This document shows, piece after piece, positions 1-7,128 of a stretch of DNA of 7,433 nucleotides (the first letter of the stretch is position 1; the number at the start of each line of letters is the position of its first letter). The position numbers and the translations under genes are program-made. Source of the stretch: Chromatiales bacterium (lineage in GTDB: Bacteria; Pseudomonadota; Gammaproteobacteria; CAMYNG01); contig JALUTW010000382.1 in the NCBI GenBank assembly GCA_027021685.1, forward strand, positions 1 through 7,433. Reading direction: 5' to 3'. The notes below the pieces were generated by a model that was not told where the DNA came from, did not search any database, and was given only the letters and a program-made list of their open reading frames with translations.

Positions 1-932
1 GTGAGCAGGGCGTCCAGGCGCCGTTCCACCTCGGCCAGCCGCGCCGGGTCCAGGTCCAGGCGCTCGGCATAGCGGCGGATGGCCCCCGCCGCCTCGTCCA
101 CGGCGATGGTGGCCTGCTCCAGCAGGGCGGCCGGCTCCTCCAGGGCCGGGTCCGCCTGGACCAGGTCCTCCAGCTCCACCGCCGCCCGGCGCAGCAGGGC
201 ATCGGCGGAGGTCTCGTCCTCGCCCTCCAGGATCTGCGCCAGCCGCTGGCAGCCTTCCAGGAGCTGGCGCCCGTGGGCCAGGCGCCGGTGCTCCTGCTCC
301 AGGGCCGCGGCCTCGCCGGGCTCCGGGGCCAGGCGCTCCATCTCCTCGATCTGGAAGCGCAGGAACTCCAGGCGCCGGGCCCGCTCGGCGCCCGCTCCGC
401 GCAGGGCCTCCAGGCGCCGGGCGGCCTCCTGCCAGCGCTGCCAGGCCCCGCCCAGCTCCGCCAGCTGCGGCCCGTTGCCGGCATAGTCGTCCAGCAGGGC
501 GCGCTGGAAGGGACGGCCCAGCAGCGACTGGTGCTCGTGCTGGCCGTGCAGGTCCACCAGGAGCTCGCCCAGCTCGCGCAGGTTCTGCAGGGTGGCGGGG
601 CGGCCGTTGATGAAGGCCCGCGACGCGCTGCCGCGGCTCAGGGTGCGGCGGATGATGCACAGGCCGTCGTCCCCCTCCAGCTCGCGGCCGGCGAGCCAGT
701 CGCGGGCGGCCGGGGCGTCGGCCAGGTCGAAGGTGGCGCTCACCTCGGCGCGCTCGGCGCCGTGGCGGATGAGGCCGGAGTCGGCGCGGTCGCCCAGGGC
801 CAGGCCCAGGGCACCCAGGAGGATGGACTTGCCGGCCCCGGTCTCGCCGGTGAGCACGGTGAGCCCGGGGCCCAGCTCCAGCGACAGGGCCTCCACCACC
901 GCCAGGTTGCGAATGTCCACGTGGATCAGCAT
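1..932 (-). CDS. recN: DNA repair ATPase RecN, N-terminal part (gene continues past left edge)
   Basis: RecN is an SMC-like cytoplasmic ATPase that binds DNA ends and helps recombinational repair of double-strand breaks. Translating the minus strand from the ATG at 932 gives 310 codons with no stop before the window edge; the family is usually about 550 residues, so the C-terminal half is missing only because of the window boundary. Visible landmarks are the Walker A loop GETGAGKS (residues 29-36), the segment INGRPATLQ (108-116) and the RecN-typical DLHGQHEHQSLL (127-138). After that comes an Ala/Leu/Glu/Arg-rich stretch consistent with the coiled-coil arm. The start is supported by GAGG at 942-945, nine bases upstream and overlapping the nadK stop, so translation is probably coupled to nadK. 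recN is SOS-controlled in many bacteria, but I see no LexA box (CTGT-N8-ACAG) in front of nadK or recN. Family assignment is firm. Confidence 0.93.
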   Translation of the reverse strand, partial: MLIHVDIRNLAVVEALSLELGPGLTVLTGETGAGKSILLGALGLALGDRADSGLIRHGAERAEVSATFDLADAPAARDWLAGRELEGDDGLCIIRRTLSRGSASRAFINGRPATLQNLRELGELLVDLHGQHEHQSLLGRPFQRALLDDYAGNGPQLAELGGAWQRWQEAARRLEALRGAGAERARRLEFLRFQIEEMERLAPEPGEAAALEQEHRRLAHGRQLLEGCQRLAQILEGEDETSADALLRRAAVELEDLVQADPALEEPAALLEQATIAVDEAAGAIRRYAERLDLDPARLAEVERRLDALL

Positions 933-943
933 GGTGCCCGGCC

Positions 944-1819
944 TCACCCGCCCCAGCTCAGCTTGGCGCGCAGGATCTCGAAGTAATCGTAACCCTCGGG
1001 GTGGATGAGGCGCACGGCCTGGTCGCGGCGGCGGATGCGGACCCGGTCGCCGGAGACCAGGCCCAGGTTGATCTGCCCGTCGCAGGTCACCTGGGCGTGG
1101 GAATGGGGGGTCTCCCGCACCACGATCTCCACCTCGCTGTCACCCGAGACCACCATGGGCCGGAAGCTCATGGCATGAGGGCAGATGGGCACCATCACCA
1201 TGGCGTTGAGGGTGGGGTGGAGGATGGGCCCGCCCGCGGACAGGGCGTAGGCGGTGGAGCCGGTGGGGGTGGAGACGATGAGCCCGTCGGAGCGCATCAC
1301 CGACAGCAGGCGGCCGTCCACGTAGGTCTCGGTCTCGATCATGCGCGCCACCTCCCACTTGTGCACCACCACGTCGTTGAAGGCCTCGCTCTCGCTGACG
1401 ATCTCGCCCTCGTGTTCGATGCGGGTGTGCAGCAGCAGGCGGTGTTCCTCGCGGTAGCGGCCGTCGAGGATCTCGCCCAGGCGCTGGAGCATCTCCTCGG
1501 GGGAGATGTCCACGAGAAAGCCGAGCCGGCCCAGGTTGACCCCCAGCAGGGGCACCTCGTGGGGGGCCAGGCTGCGCGCGGCGTTGAGCAGGCTGCCGTC
1601 GCCGCCCACCACGATGGCCAGGTCGGCCTCCTCCCCCAGCCGGCGGCGGGGCGCGGCCTCGAACTCGGTGCCGGCGGGCAGCAGCTCGGCGGTGTGGGCG
1701 TCCACCAGCACCCGGCAGCCGCGCTCGGCCAGGAACCGGCCCAGGGCGATGACGGTGTCCGCCACGCCCGGGTCGCCGTACTTGCCGATGAGTCCCAGGG
1801 TCTTGAAAGTATTCGCCAT
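944..1819 (-). CDS. nadK: NAD kinase
   Basis: NAD kinase phosphorylates NAD+ with ATP (or polyphosphate in some bacteria) to make NADP+, the cell's only route to NADP. The 291-residue protein has the normal bacterial length. Key motifs are GGDGS (72-76, with the catalytic Asp and the phosphate-binding glycines), NLGRLGFL (95-102), the Asn-Asp pair in AFNDVVVHK (148-149, usually Asn-Glu in enteric enzymes), the long conserved segment from DGLIVSTPTGSTAY (178-191) to GGPI, and CDGQ (246-249). The ATG at 1819 is preceded by a G-rich ribosome site (complement of 1823-1828); in the mRNA this lies in a possible short hairpin with 1835-1841. The gene is divergent from hrcA and followed 11 bases later by recN, an order seen in other gammaproteobacteria, and the two are probably one transcript. 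Nothing is truncated or unusual apart from the Asp at the Asn-Glu position. Confidence 0.97.
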   Translation of the reverse strand: MANTFKTLGLIGKYGDPGVADTVIALGRFLAERGCRVLVDAHTAELLPAGTEFEAAPRRRLGEEADLAIVVGGDGSLLNAARSLAPHEVPLLGVNLGRLGFLVDISPEEMLQRLGEILDGRYREEHRLLLHTRIEHEGEIVSESEAFNDVVVHKWEVARMIETETYVDGRLLSVMRSDGLIVSTPTGSTAYALSAGGPILHPTLNAMVMVPICPHAMSFRPMVVSGDSEVEIVVRETPHSHAQVTCDGQINLGLVSGDRVRIRRRDQAVRLIHPEGYDYFEILRAKLSWGG

Positions 1820-1883
1820 TGTCCCCCCGCCGCAGGTGGGGCAACGTTAGCACAGGAGCCCGCGGGGCCGCCATTGGCGCGCC

Positions 1884-1912
1884 TTGACACTCTCCGGGGG
1901 GGTTGTTAGCTT
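1884..1912 (+). promoter_or_regulatory. Probable sigma-70-type promoter of hrcA operon
   Basis: A perfect -35 hexamer TTGACA lies at 1884-1889. Seventeen bases later TAGCTT (1907-1912) matches three of six positions of the -10 consensus. The predicted start, near 1919-1920, falls inside the CIRCE operator, which is the usual geometry for HrcA repression. The -35 box is clear; the -10 box is weak and is chosen mainly by spacing. No CCCCAT-type sigma-32 -10 element follows, so sigma-32 control at this start looks unlikely. Confidence 0.6.
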
Positions 1913-1916
1913 TACC

Positions 1917-1943
1917 TTAGCACTCAAATACATAGAGTGCTAA
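1917..1943 (+). promoter_or_regulatory. CIRCE operator (HrcA binding site)
   Basis: The arms TTAGCACTC (1917-1925) and GAGTGCTAA (1935-1943) are separated by exactly nine bases (AAATACATA). This matches the CIRCE consensus TTAGCACTC-N9-GAGTGCTAA at all 18 arm positions. HrcA binds this inverted repeat and blocks transcription until heat or misfolded protein lowers HrcA activity. It lies 30 bases before the hrcA start codon and over the expected transcription start, so hrcA and the operon behind it are autoregulated. It is also about 98 bases from the divergent nadK start. The element stands out as AT-rich in otherwise GC-rich DNA. Confidence 0.97.
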
Positions 1944-1973
1944 AACGGGTGCCGGGACGCCGGCGGGAGCATC

Positions 1974-3029
1974 ATGGCGGGACAGTCCACAGAGCTGGAA
2001 CACGGCCTCAGCGAGCGGGCGCAGACCCTGCTCAAGACGCTGGTGGAGCGCTACATCCGCGAGGGCCAGCCCGTGGGTTCGCGCACCCTGGCGCGCGACA
2101 GCAAGCTGGACCTCAGCCCCGCCACCATTCGCAACGTCATGGCCGACCTGGAGGAGCTGGGGCTGGTGGCCTCGCCCCACACCTCCGCCGGGCGGGTGCC
2201 CACGGCCCGCGGCTACCGCCTGTTCGTGGACAGCCTGCTCACGGTCAAGCCCCTGCGCCCGGCCACGGTCTCGCGCCTCAAGCGCGAGCTGGGCGAGCGC
2301 GCCGAGACCCCCGGCGAGGTCATCGAGTCGGCCTCGTCGCTGCTGTCGGCCATCACCCGCCTGGCGGGGGTGGTGATGCTGCCGCGGGCGGAGCAGGTGA
2401 CCCTGCGCCAGGTGGAATTCCTGCCCCTGTCGGGCAACCGGGTGCTGGTGATCCTGGTCACCAACAACGCCGAGGTGCAGAACCGGATCATCCACACCGG
2501 GCGCGCCTACAGCGCGGCGGAGCTGGAGGCCGCGGCCAACTACATCAACCGCGAGTTCGCCGGCCGCGACCTGCGCGGCATCCGCGAGGCGGTGGCGGCG
2601 GCCATGGCCCGGGCCCGGGACGACATGGGGCGGATCATGGAGACCGCGCTGGCGGTGGCCGACCGGGCCTTCGAGGGGCGCCGCGACGACGACTTCGTGC
2701 TGGCGGGGCAGAACCACCTGCTGGAGTACCAGGAGATGGCCGACATCGAGCGCCTGCGCCGGCTGTTCGAGGCCTTCAACACCAAGCGCGACATCCTGCA
2801 CCTGCTGGACCAGTCCATCGACGCCGAGGGGGTGCAGATCTTCATCGGCCAGGAGTCGGGTTACGAGGTGCTGGATTCCTGCTCCGTGGTGACCTCGCCC
2901 TACCGGGTGGGGGACCAGGTGGTGGGCGTGCTGGGGGTCATCGGGCCCACCCGCATGGCCTACGACCGGGTCATCCCCATCGTGGACGTCACGGCCCGGC
3001 TGCTGGGGGCGGCCTTGTCTTCCGAGTGA
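1974..3029 (+). CDS. hrcA: Heat-inducible transcription repressor HrcA
   Basis: HrcA is the dimeric repressor that binds CIRCE; in other bacteria its activity depends on the GroE chaperonin, which gives feedback from misfolded protein. The 351-residue product has the usual length. Residues 13-90 form the winged-helix DNA-binding domain, with SERAQTLLKTLVERYI (13-28), GSRTLAR (35-41), the recognition segment LSPATIRNVMADLEELG (47-63) and the wing SPHTSAGRVPTARGYR (67-82). The rest is the GAF-like and insertion region, ending with the conserved GVIGPTRMAYDRVIP (321-335). The ATG at 1974 has GGGAG at 1965-1969, four bases upstream, which is close but workable; the protein's conserved part begins about ten residues in. 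It is the first gene of hrcA-grpE-dnaK-dnaJ and lies 30 bases after its own operator. No anomalies are visible. Confidence 0.97.
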   Translation: MAGQSTELEHGLSERAQTLLKTLVERYIREGQPVGSRTLARDSKLDLSPATIRNVMADLEELGLVASPHTSAGRVPTARGYRLFVDSLLTVKPLRPATVSRLKRELGERAETPGEVIESASSLLSAITRLAGVVMLPRAEQVTLRQVEFLPLSGNRVLVILVTNNAEVQNRIIHTGRAYSAAELEAAANYINREFAGRDLRGIREAVAAAMARARDDMGRIMETALAVADRAFEGRRDDDFVLAGQNHLLEYQEMADIERLRRLFEAFNTKRDILHLLDQSIDAEGVQIFIGQESGYEVLDSCSVVTSPYRVGDQVVGVLGVIGPTRMAYDRVIPIVDVTARLLGAALSSE

Positions 3030-3052
3030 GGGCTCCCATTATTTGAACATCC

Positions 3053-3085
3053 GGTTCCCCTGCGGCCCCGCGGGCCGCGGGGACC
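3053..3085 (+). other. Strong hairpin in the hrcA-grpE gap
   Basis: Bases 3058-3068 pair with 3072-3082 around a three-base loop (CGC). This is an 11-pair stem, nearly all G-C with one G-U. GGT (3053-3055) and ACC (3083-3085) can add three more pairs across a two-base bulge. A competing fold pairs CCCCGCG (3066-3072) with CGCGGGG (3076-3082). There is no T-run after it, so it does not look like a standard intrinsic terminator. It may be an mRNA processing or stability element, or an attenuator. It does not cover the grpE ribosome site at 3104-3110. The pairing is read directly from the sequence; the role is inference. Confidence 0.6.
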
Positions 3086-3120
3086 ACAGGCAGAATCCGC
3101 TGCGAGGGGAAATCAGGCAC

Positions 3121-3732
3121 ATGTCCGAAGAACAACGGGACCGGACCGAGGGTCCGGAGGCGGTGGAAGAACACGAGGCCGGGGCGGCCGTGGAGCCGGC
3201 CCCGGAGGAGACGGCGGCGGACGACCTGGCCAGCCGGCTGGAGGCCGCCGAGGCCCGGGCCCAGGAGAACTGGGAGCAGCTCCTGCGCGCCCAGGCGGAG
3301 CTGGAGAACCAGCGCCGCCGCGCCGAGCGCGAGCTGGACAACGCCCGCAAGTACGCCCTGGAGCGGTTCATCCAGGAGCTGCTGCCGGTCAAGGACAGCC
3401 TGGAGATGGGCCTGTCGGCCATCGCCGAGGTGGACGAGGGCGACGAGCAGGTGCACAAGCTCAAGGAGGGCACCGAGCTCACCCTGAAGATGTTCCACCA
3501 GGTGCTGGAGAAGTTCGGGGTGAGGGAGATCAACCCGGTGGGCGAGCCCTTCAACCCGGAGCTGCACCAGGCCATGAGCATGCTGGAGAGCGTGGAGACC
3601 GCGCCCAACACCGTGCTCAGCGTGATGCAGAAGGGCTACACGCTCAACGACCGCCTCATCCGTCCGGCCATGGTGGTGGTCTCCAGGGCCCCGGAGGAAG
3701 GCGGCGGCGGCCAGGTGGACGAGCAGGCTTGA
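3121..3732 (+). CDS. grpE: Nucleotide exchange factor GrpE
   Basis: GrpE is the homodimeric cytoplasmic cochaperone that opens the DnaK nucleotide cleft, releasing ADP so that ATP can bind and substrate can leave. The 203-residue protein has the family layout. There is an acidic, poorly conserved N-terminal tail (1-35), then a long charged coiled-coil helix (about 36-85, including QAELENQRRRAERELDNARK). Next comes the four-helix dimer region with ELLPVKDSLEMGL (86-98), and last the beta domain with PFNPELHQAMSM (143-154) and GYTLNDRLIRPAMVVVS (172-188). The start is the ATG at 3121: GAGGGGA at 3104-3110 lies ten bases upstream and MSEEQ suits the family. An in-frame TTG at 3043 would add 26 residues encoded through the intergenic hairpin and is rejected. 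The gene follows hrcA by 91 bases. Its stop codon sits inside the -35 element of a likely dnaK promoter. Confidence 0.97.
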   Translation: MSEEQRDRTEGPEAVEEHEAGAAVEPAPEETAADDLASRLEAAEARAQENWEQLLRAQAELENQRRRAERELDNARKYALERFIQELLPVKDSLEMGLSAIAEVDEGDEQVHKLKEGTELTLKMFHQVLEKFGVREINPVGEPFNPELHQAMSMLESVETAPNTVLSVMQKGYTLNDRLIRPAMVVVSRAPEEGGGGQVDEQA

Positions 3733-3757
3733 GTTCGGCCGCACCGGGCCCCATCTA
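3728..3757 (+). promoter_or_regulatory. Likely sigma-32 (RpoH) promoter for dnaK-dnaJ
   Basis: CTTGAG (3728-3733) is one base away from the sigma-32 -35 core CTTGAA. It is followed after 15 bases by CCCCATCTA (3749-3757), which fits the known -10 consensus CCCCATNTA exactly. The known spacing range is about 13-17 bases. Transcription would start near 3764, leaving a leader of about 65 bases before dnaK. The -35 element contains the grpE stop codon TGA (3730-3732). This would add heat-shock sigma control for dnaK-dnaJ on top of the HrcA-controlled transcript from upstream. The match is by eye and has not been tested against the rest of the genome. Confidence 0.68.
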
Positions 3758-3787
3758 GGCGCTGTAACACCGAATCGTCATTGGGAG

Positions 3788-3803
3788 CCGCCCCGGGAGG
3801 CGG
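3788..3803 (+). other. Small hairpin in dnaK leader
   Basis: CCGCC (3788-3792) can pair with GGCGG (3799-3803) around a six-base loop (CCGGGA). It lies between the predicted dnaK transcription start and the ribosome site GGAGA (3816-3820), which remains free. The stem is only five pairs in GC-rich DNA, so it may be chance; a stabilising 5' leader structure is the other possibility. Confidence 0.3.
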
Positions 3804-3829
3804 GAGAAAACAACTGGAGAATCAGCAAC

Positions 3830-5755
<1,926 letters not shown>

Positions 5756-5756
5756 G

Positions 5757-5779
5757 GCCCGCGCCGCGCGGCGGCGGGC
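5757..5779 (+). other. Hairpin immediately after dnaK stop
   Basis: GCCCG (5757-5761) pairs with CGGGC (5775-5779). Then, past a bulged G at 5774, CGCC (5762-5765) pairs with GGCG (5770-5773), closing on the loop GCGC (5766-5769). It begins one base after the dnaK stop codon and directly precedes the larger palindrome at 5788-5817. A role in protecting the dnaK mRNA 3' end or slowing polymerase is plausible but is inferred from position only. Confidence 0.45.
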
Positions 5780-5787
5780 ACATGCGG

Positions 5788-5820
5788 CACCGGCGGCGGG
5801 GCGCCCCGCCGCCGGTGTTT
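5788..5820 (+). terminator. Terminator-like 30-base palindrome between dnaK and dnaJ
   Basis: CACCGGCGGCGGGGC (5788-5802) is followed directly by its exact reverse complement (5803-5817), giving a perfect 15-base inverted repeat. As RNA it would form a 13-pair, G-C dominated stem with a GCGC loop, followed by only three U residues (5818-5820). The stem is terminator-strength but the U tract is short, so partial termination or an mRNA end-stabilising structure seems more likely than a full stop. Such a leaky site would yield more dnaK than dnaJ message, matching the known need for excess DnaK over DnaJ. Confidence 0.62.
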
Positions 5821-5841
5821 GCGCGTAACGCAGGCAGCACG

Positions 5842-5859
5842 ATGGCGCGCGGCGGGTGA
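5842..5859 (+). CDS. Possible five-codon leader ORF before dnaJ
   Basis: ATG at 5842 opens a frame encoding MARGG and ends at TGA 5857-5859, 20 bases before the dnaJ start. AGG at 5832-5834 lies seven bases upstream and could act as a ribosome site. Its last bases form part of the small hairpin at 5849-5866. The frame is too short to judge by coding signal and may be chance; if translated, it could keep the hairpin open and feed ribosomes to dnaJ. I do not recognise the peptide. Confidence 0.15.
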   Translation: MARGG

Positions 5860-5866
5860 CCGCCGC
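5849..5866 (+). other. GNRA-capped hairpin just upstream of dnaJ ribosome site
   Basis: GCGGCGG (5849-5855) pairs with CCGCCGC (5860-5866) around the tetraloop GTGA, which as GUGA belongs to the very stable GNRA class. The stem ends three bases before the weak GGA ribosome site of dnaJ (5870-5872). The position suggests an influence on dnaJ translation initiation, but it does not pair with the ribosome site, so it is not a classical RNA thermometer. Function is inferred. Confidence 0.45.
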
Positions 5867-5879
5867 AACGGATGTTTTT

Positions 5880-7016
5880 ATGGCGCAACGCGATTACTAC
5901 GAGATCCTCGGGGTGTCCCGCAACGCCAGCGAGGCCGAGATCAAGAAGGCCTTCAAGCGGCTGGCCATGAAGTATCACCCCGACCGCAACCCCGACGACA
6001 AGATCGCCGAGGAAAAGTTCAAGGAGGCCAAGGAGGCCTACGAGGTCCTCAGCGATCCCCAGAAGCGCTCCGCCTACGACCAGTTCGGCCACGCCGGGGT
6101 GGACCCGGCGGGGATGGGCGGGGCCGGCTTCGGCGCCGGGGCCAGCTTCAGCGACATCTTCGGCGACGTCTTCGGCGACATCTTCGGGGCCGGGACCCGT
6201 GGCGGCACCCGTGCCTACCGCGGCCGCGACCTGCGCTACAACCTGGAGCTGAGCCTGGAGGAGGCGGTGCGCGGCACCACGGTCAAGATCCGCATCCCCA
6301 CCCTGGCGGTGTGCGACGAGTGCGGCGGCAGCGGCGCGCGCAAGGGCACCAGCCCCGTGACCTGCTCCACCTGCGGCGGCCACGGCCAGGTGCGCATGCA
6401 GCAGGGCTTCTTCTCCCTCCAGCAGACCTGTCCCCGCTGCCACGGCACCGGCCGCATCATCACCGATCCGTGTCCCGCCTGCTACGGCCACGGCCGGGTG
6501 GAGAAGCACAAGACCCTCTCGGTCAAGGTGCCGGCCGGGGTGGACAGCGGCGACCGCATCCGCCTGTCCGGCGAGGGCGAGGCGGGCGAGCACGGCGGGC
6601 CGCCCGGCGACCTCTACGTCCACATCAGCGTCAAGCCGCATCCCATCTTCCAGCGCGAGGGCGACGACCTCCACTGCGAGGTGCCGGTGTCCATGGTCAC
6701 CGCCGCCCTGGGCGGCGAGCTGGACGTGCCCACCCTGGACGGGCGGGTCAAGCTCAAGGTGCCGCCGGAGACCCAGAGTGGCAAGCTGTTCCGCCTGCGC
6801 GGCAAGGGGGTCAGGTCGGTGCGCTCCGGGACCGCCGGCGATCTCATCTGCCGCGTGGTGGTGGAGACGCCGGTCAACCTCACCAAGCGGCAGAAGGAGC
6901 TGCTGCGCGAGCTGGGAGAGTCGCTGGAGGCCGACGGCGTCAGCCACAGCCCCCGCACCGCCTCTTGGCTCGACGGCGTGAAAAAGTTCTTCGAGGACAT
7001 GACCGGCAAGGGGTGA
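5880..7016 (+). CDS. dnaJ: Chaperone protein DnaJ (Hsp40)
   Basis: DnaJ is the Hsp40 partner of DnaK: it binds unfolded clients, delivers them and stimulates DnaK ATPase. At 378 residues it is a full-length type I protein (376 in E. coli). The J domain (about 1-70) carries HPD at 33-35. A Gly/Phe-rich linker (about 71-113) contains SDIFGDVFGDIFG. The zinc region has four CXXCXGXG motifs starting at Cys145, Cys162, Cys184 and Cys198, all eight cysteines present. The C-terminal substrate domains follow, with PPGDLYVHISVKPHPIFQR at 241-259. The start is the ATG at 5880, because MAQRDYYEILGVS is the conserved family start; the in-frame GTG at 5856 would add eight unlike residues. The ribosome site is weak (GGA at 5870-5872). 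The gene follows dnaK after 124 bases filled with hairpins. Confidence 0.98.
   Translation: MAQRDYYEILGVSRNASEAEIKKAFKRLAMKYHPDRNPDDKIAEEKFKEAKEAYEVLSDPQKRSAYDQFGHAGVDPAGMGGAGFGAGASFSDIFGDVFGDIFGAGTRGGTRAYRGRDLRYNLELSLEEAVRGTTVKIRIPTLAVCDECGGSGARKGTSPVTCSTCGGHGQVRMQQGFFSLQQTCPRCHGTGRIITDPCPACYGHGRVEKHKTLSVKVPAGVDSGDRIRLSGEGEAGEHGGPPGDLYVHISVKPHPIFQREGDDLHCEVPVSMVTAALGGELDVPTLDGRVKLKVPPETQSGKLFRLRGKGVRSVRSGTAGDLICRVVVETPVNLTKRQKELLRELGESLEADGVSHSPRTASWLDGVKKFFEDMTGKG
6151..6186 (+). repeat. Three tandem 12-base units inside dnaJ
   Basis: Three units of GCGACATCTTCG (6151-6162, 6163-6174, 6175-6186) lie head to tail; the middle one differs by one base (GTC for ATC). They encode the Asp-Ile/Val-Phe-Gly run in the Gly/Phe-rich linker of DnaJ. 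This Phe-Gly-Asp pattern is common in DnaJ homologues, so the repeat is probably selected at protein level. Slippage by one unit would keep the reading frame. Confidence 0.7.
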
Positions 7017-7018
7017 AA

Positions 7019-7053
7019 CAGACGTCAGACGCCAGATTTCAGACGTCAGATGG
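7019..7053 (+). repeat. Heptamer tandem array CAGANNN, five units
   Basis: Five consecutive seven-base units all begin with CAGA; their last three bases are CGT, CGC, TTT, CGT and TGG. The array starts two bases after the dnaJ stop codon. It also contains an exact 11-base direct repeat CAGACGTCAGA at 7019-7029 and 7040-7050. It is non-coding and less GC-rich than the flanks. It may be a microsatellite-like slippage product or a copy of a dispersed intergenic repeat; I see no transposase or flanking target duplication. Confidence 0.7.
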
Positions 7054-7065
7054 TGGCCGGAGTCA

Positions 7066-7105
7066 AGGGAGGTTGCGCTCCGCGCACTGAAACCCCACCC
7101 TCCCT
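7066..7105 (+). other. Nested inverted repeats after dnaJ
   Basis: AGGGAGG (7066-7072) pairs with CCTCCCT (7099-7105), and inside it TGCGC (7074-7078) pairs with GCGCA (7082-7086) around TCC. There is no T-run, so this is not a convincing intrinsic terminator. It could still fold at the 3' end of the dnaJ transcript. I see no better termination signal between dnaJ and dapB, so some readthrough is possible. Confidence 0.35.
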
Positions 7106-7128
7106 CGTCCCTCGCCCCTGGCGCAATC

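Noticed and set aside
273..986. 237-codon plus-strand open frame over recN
   Set aside because: The minus strand encodes an unmistakable RecN N-terminus with Walker A and GQHEHQ motifs; the plus frame is low complexity and has no domain.
1001..1909. 302-codon plus-strand open frame over nadK
   Set aside because: It is antisense to a clear NAD kinase, is rich in His, Gly, Ala and Val, has no recognisable motif, and would run across the hrcA promoter -35 box. It is a GC-rich shadow frame.
1937..3046. 369-codon plus-strand frame overlapping hrcA
   Set aside because: It starts within the CIRCE arm, has a Gly/Arg/Pro/Ala-rich low-complexity product and is a frame-shifted reading of hrcA.
3042..3071. 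Sigma-32 promoter for grpE (TTTGAA and CCCCGC)
   Set aside because: Spacing between the boxes is 18 bases, longer than usual, the -10 lacks the AT, and the CCCC belongs to the hairpin stem.
3043..3120. Upstream TTG start adding 26 residues to GrpE
   Set aside because: The extra residues are encoded by the intergenic hairpin, have no family similarity, and the ATG at 3121 has its own ribosome site.
5856..5879. GTG start adding eight residues to DnaJ
   Set aside because: DnaJ proteins begin with M-x-x-x-DYYE, which fits the ATG at 5880; the GTG lies in the loop of a hairpin.
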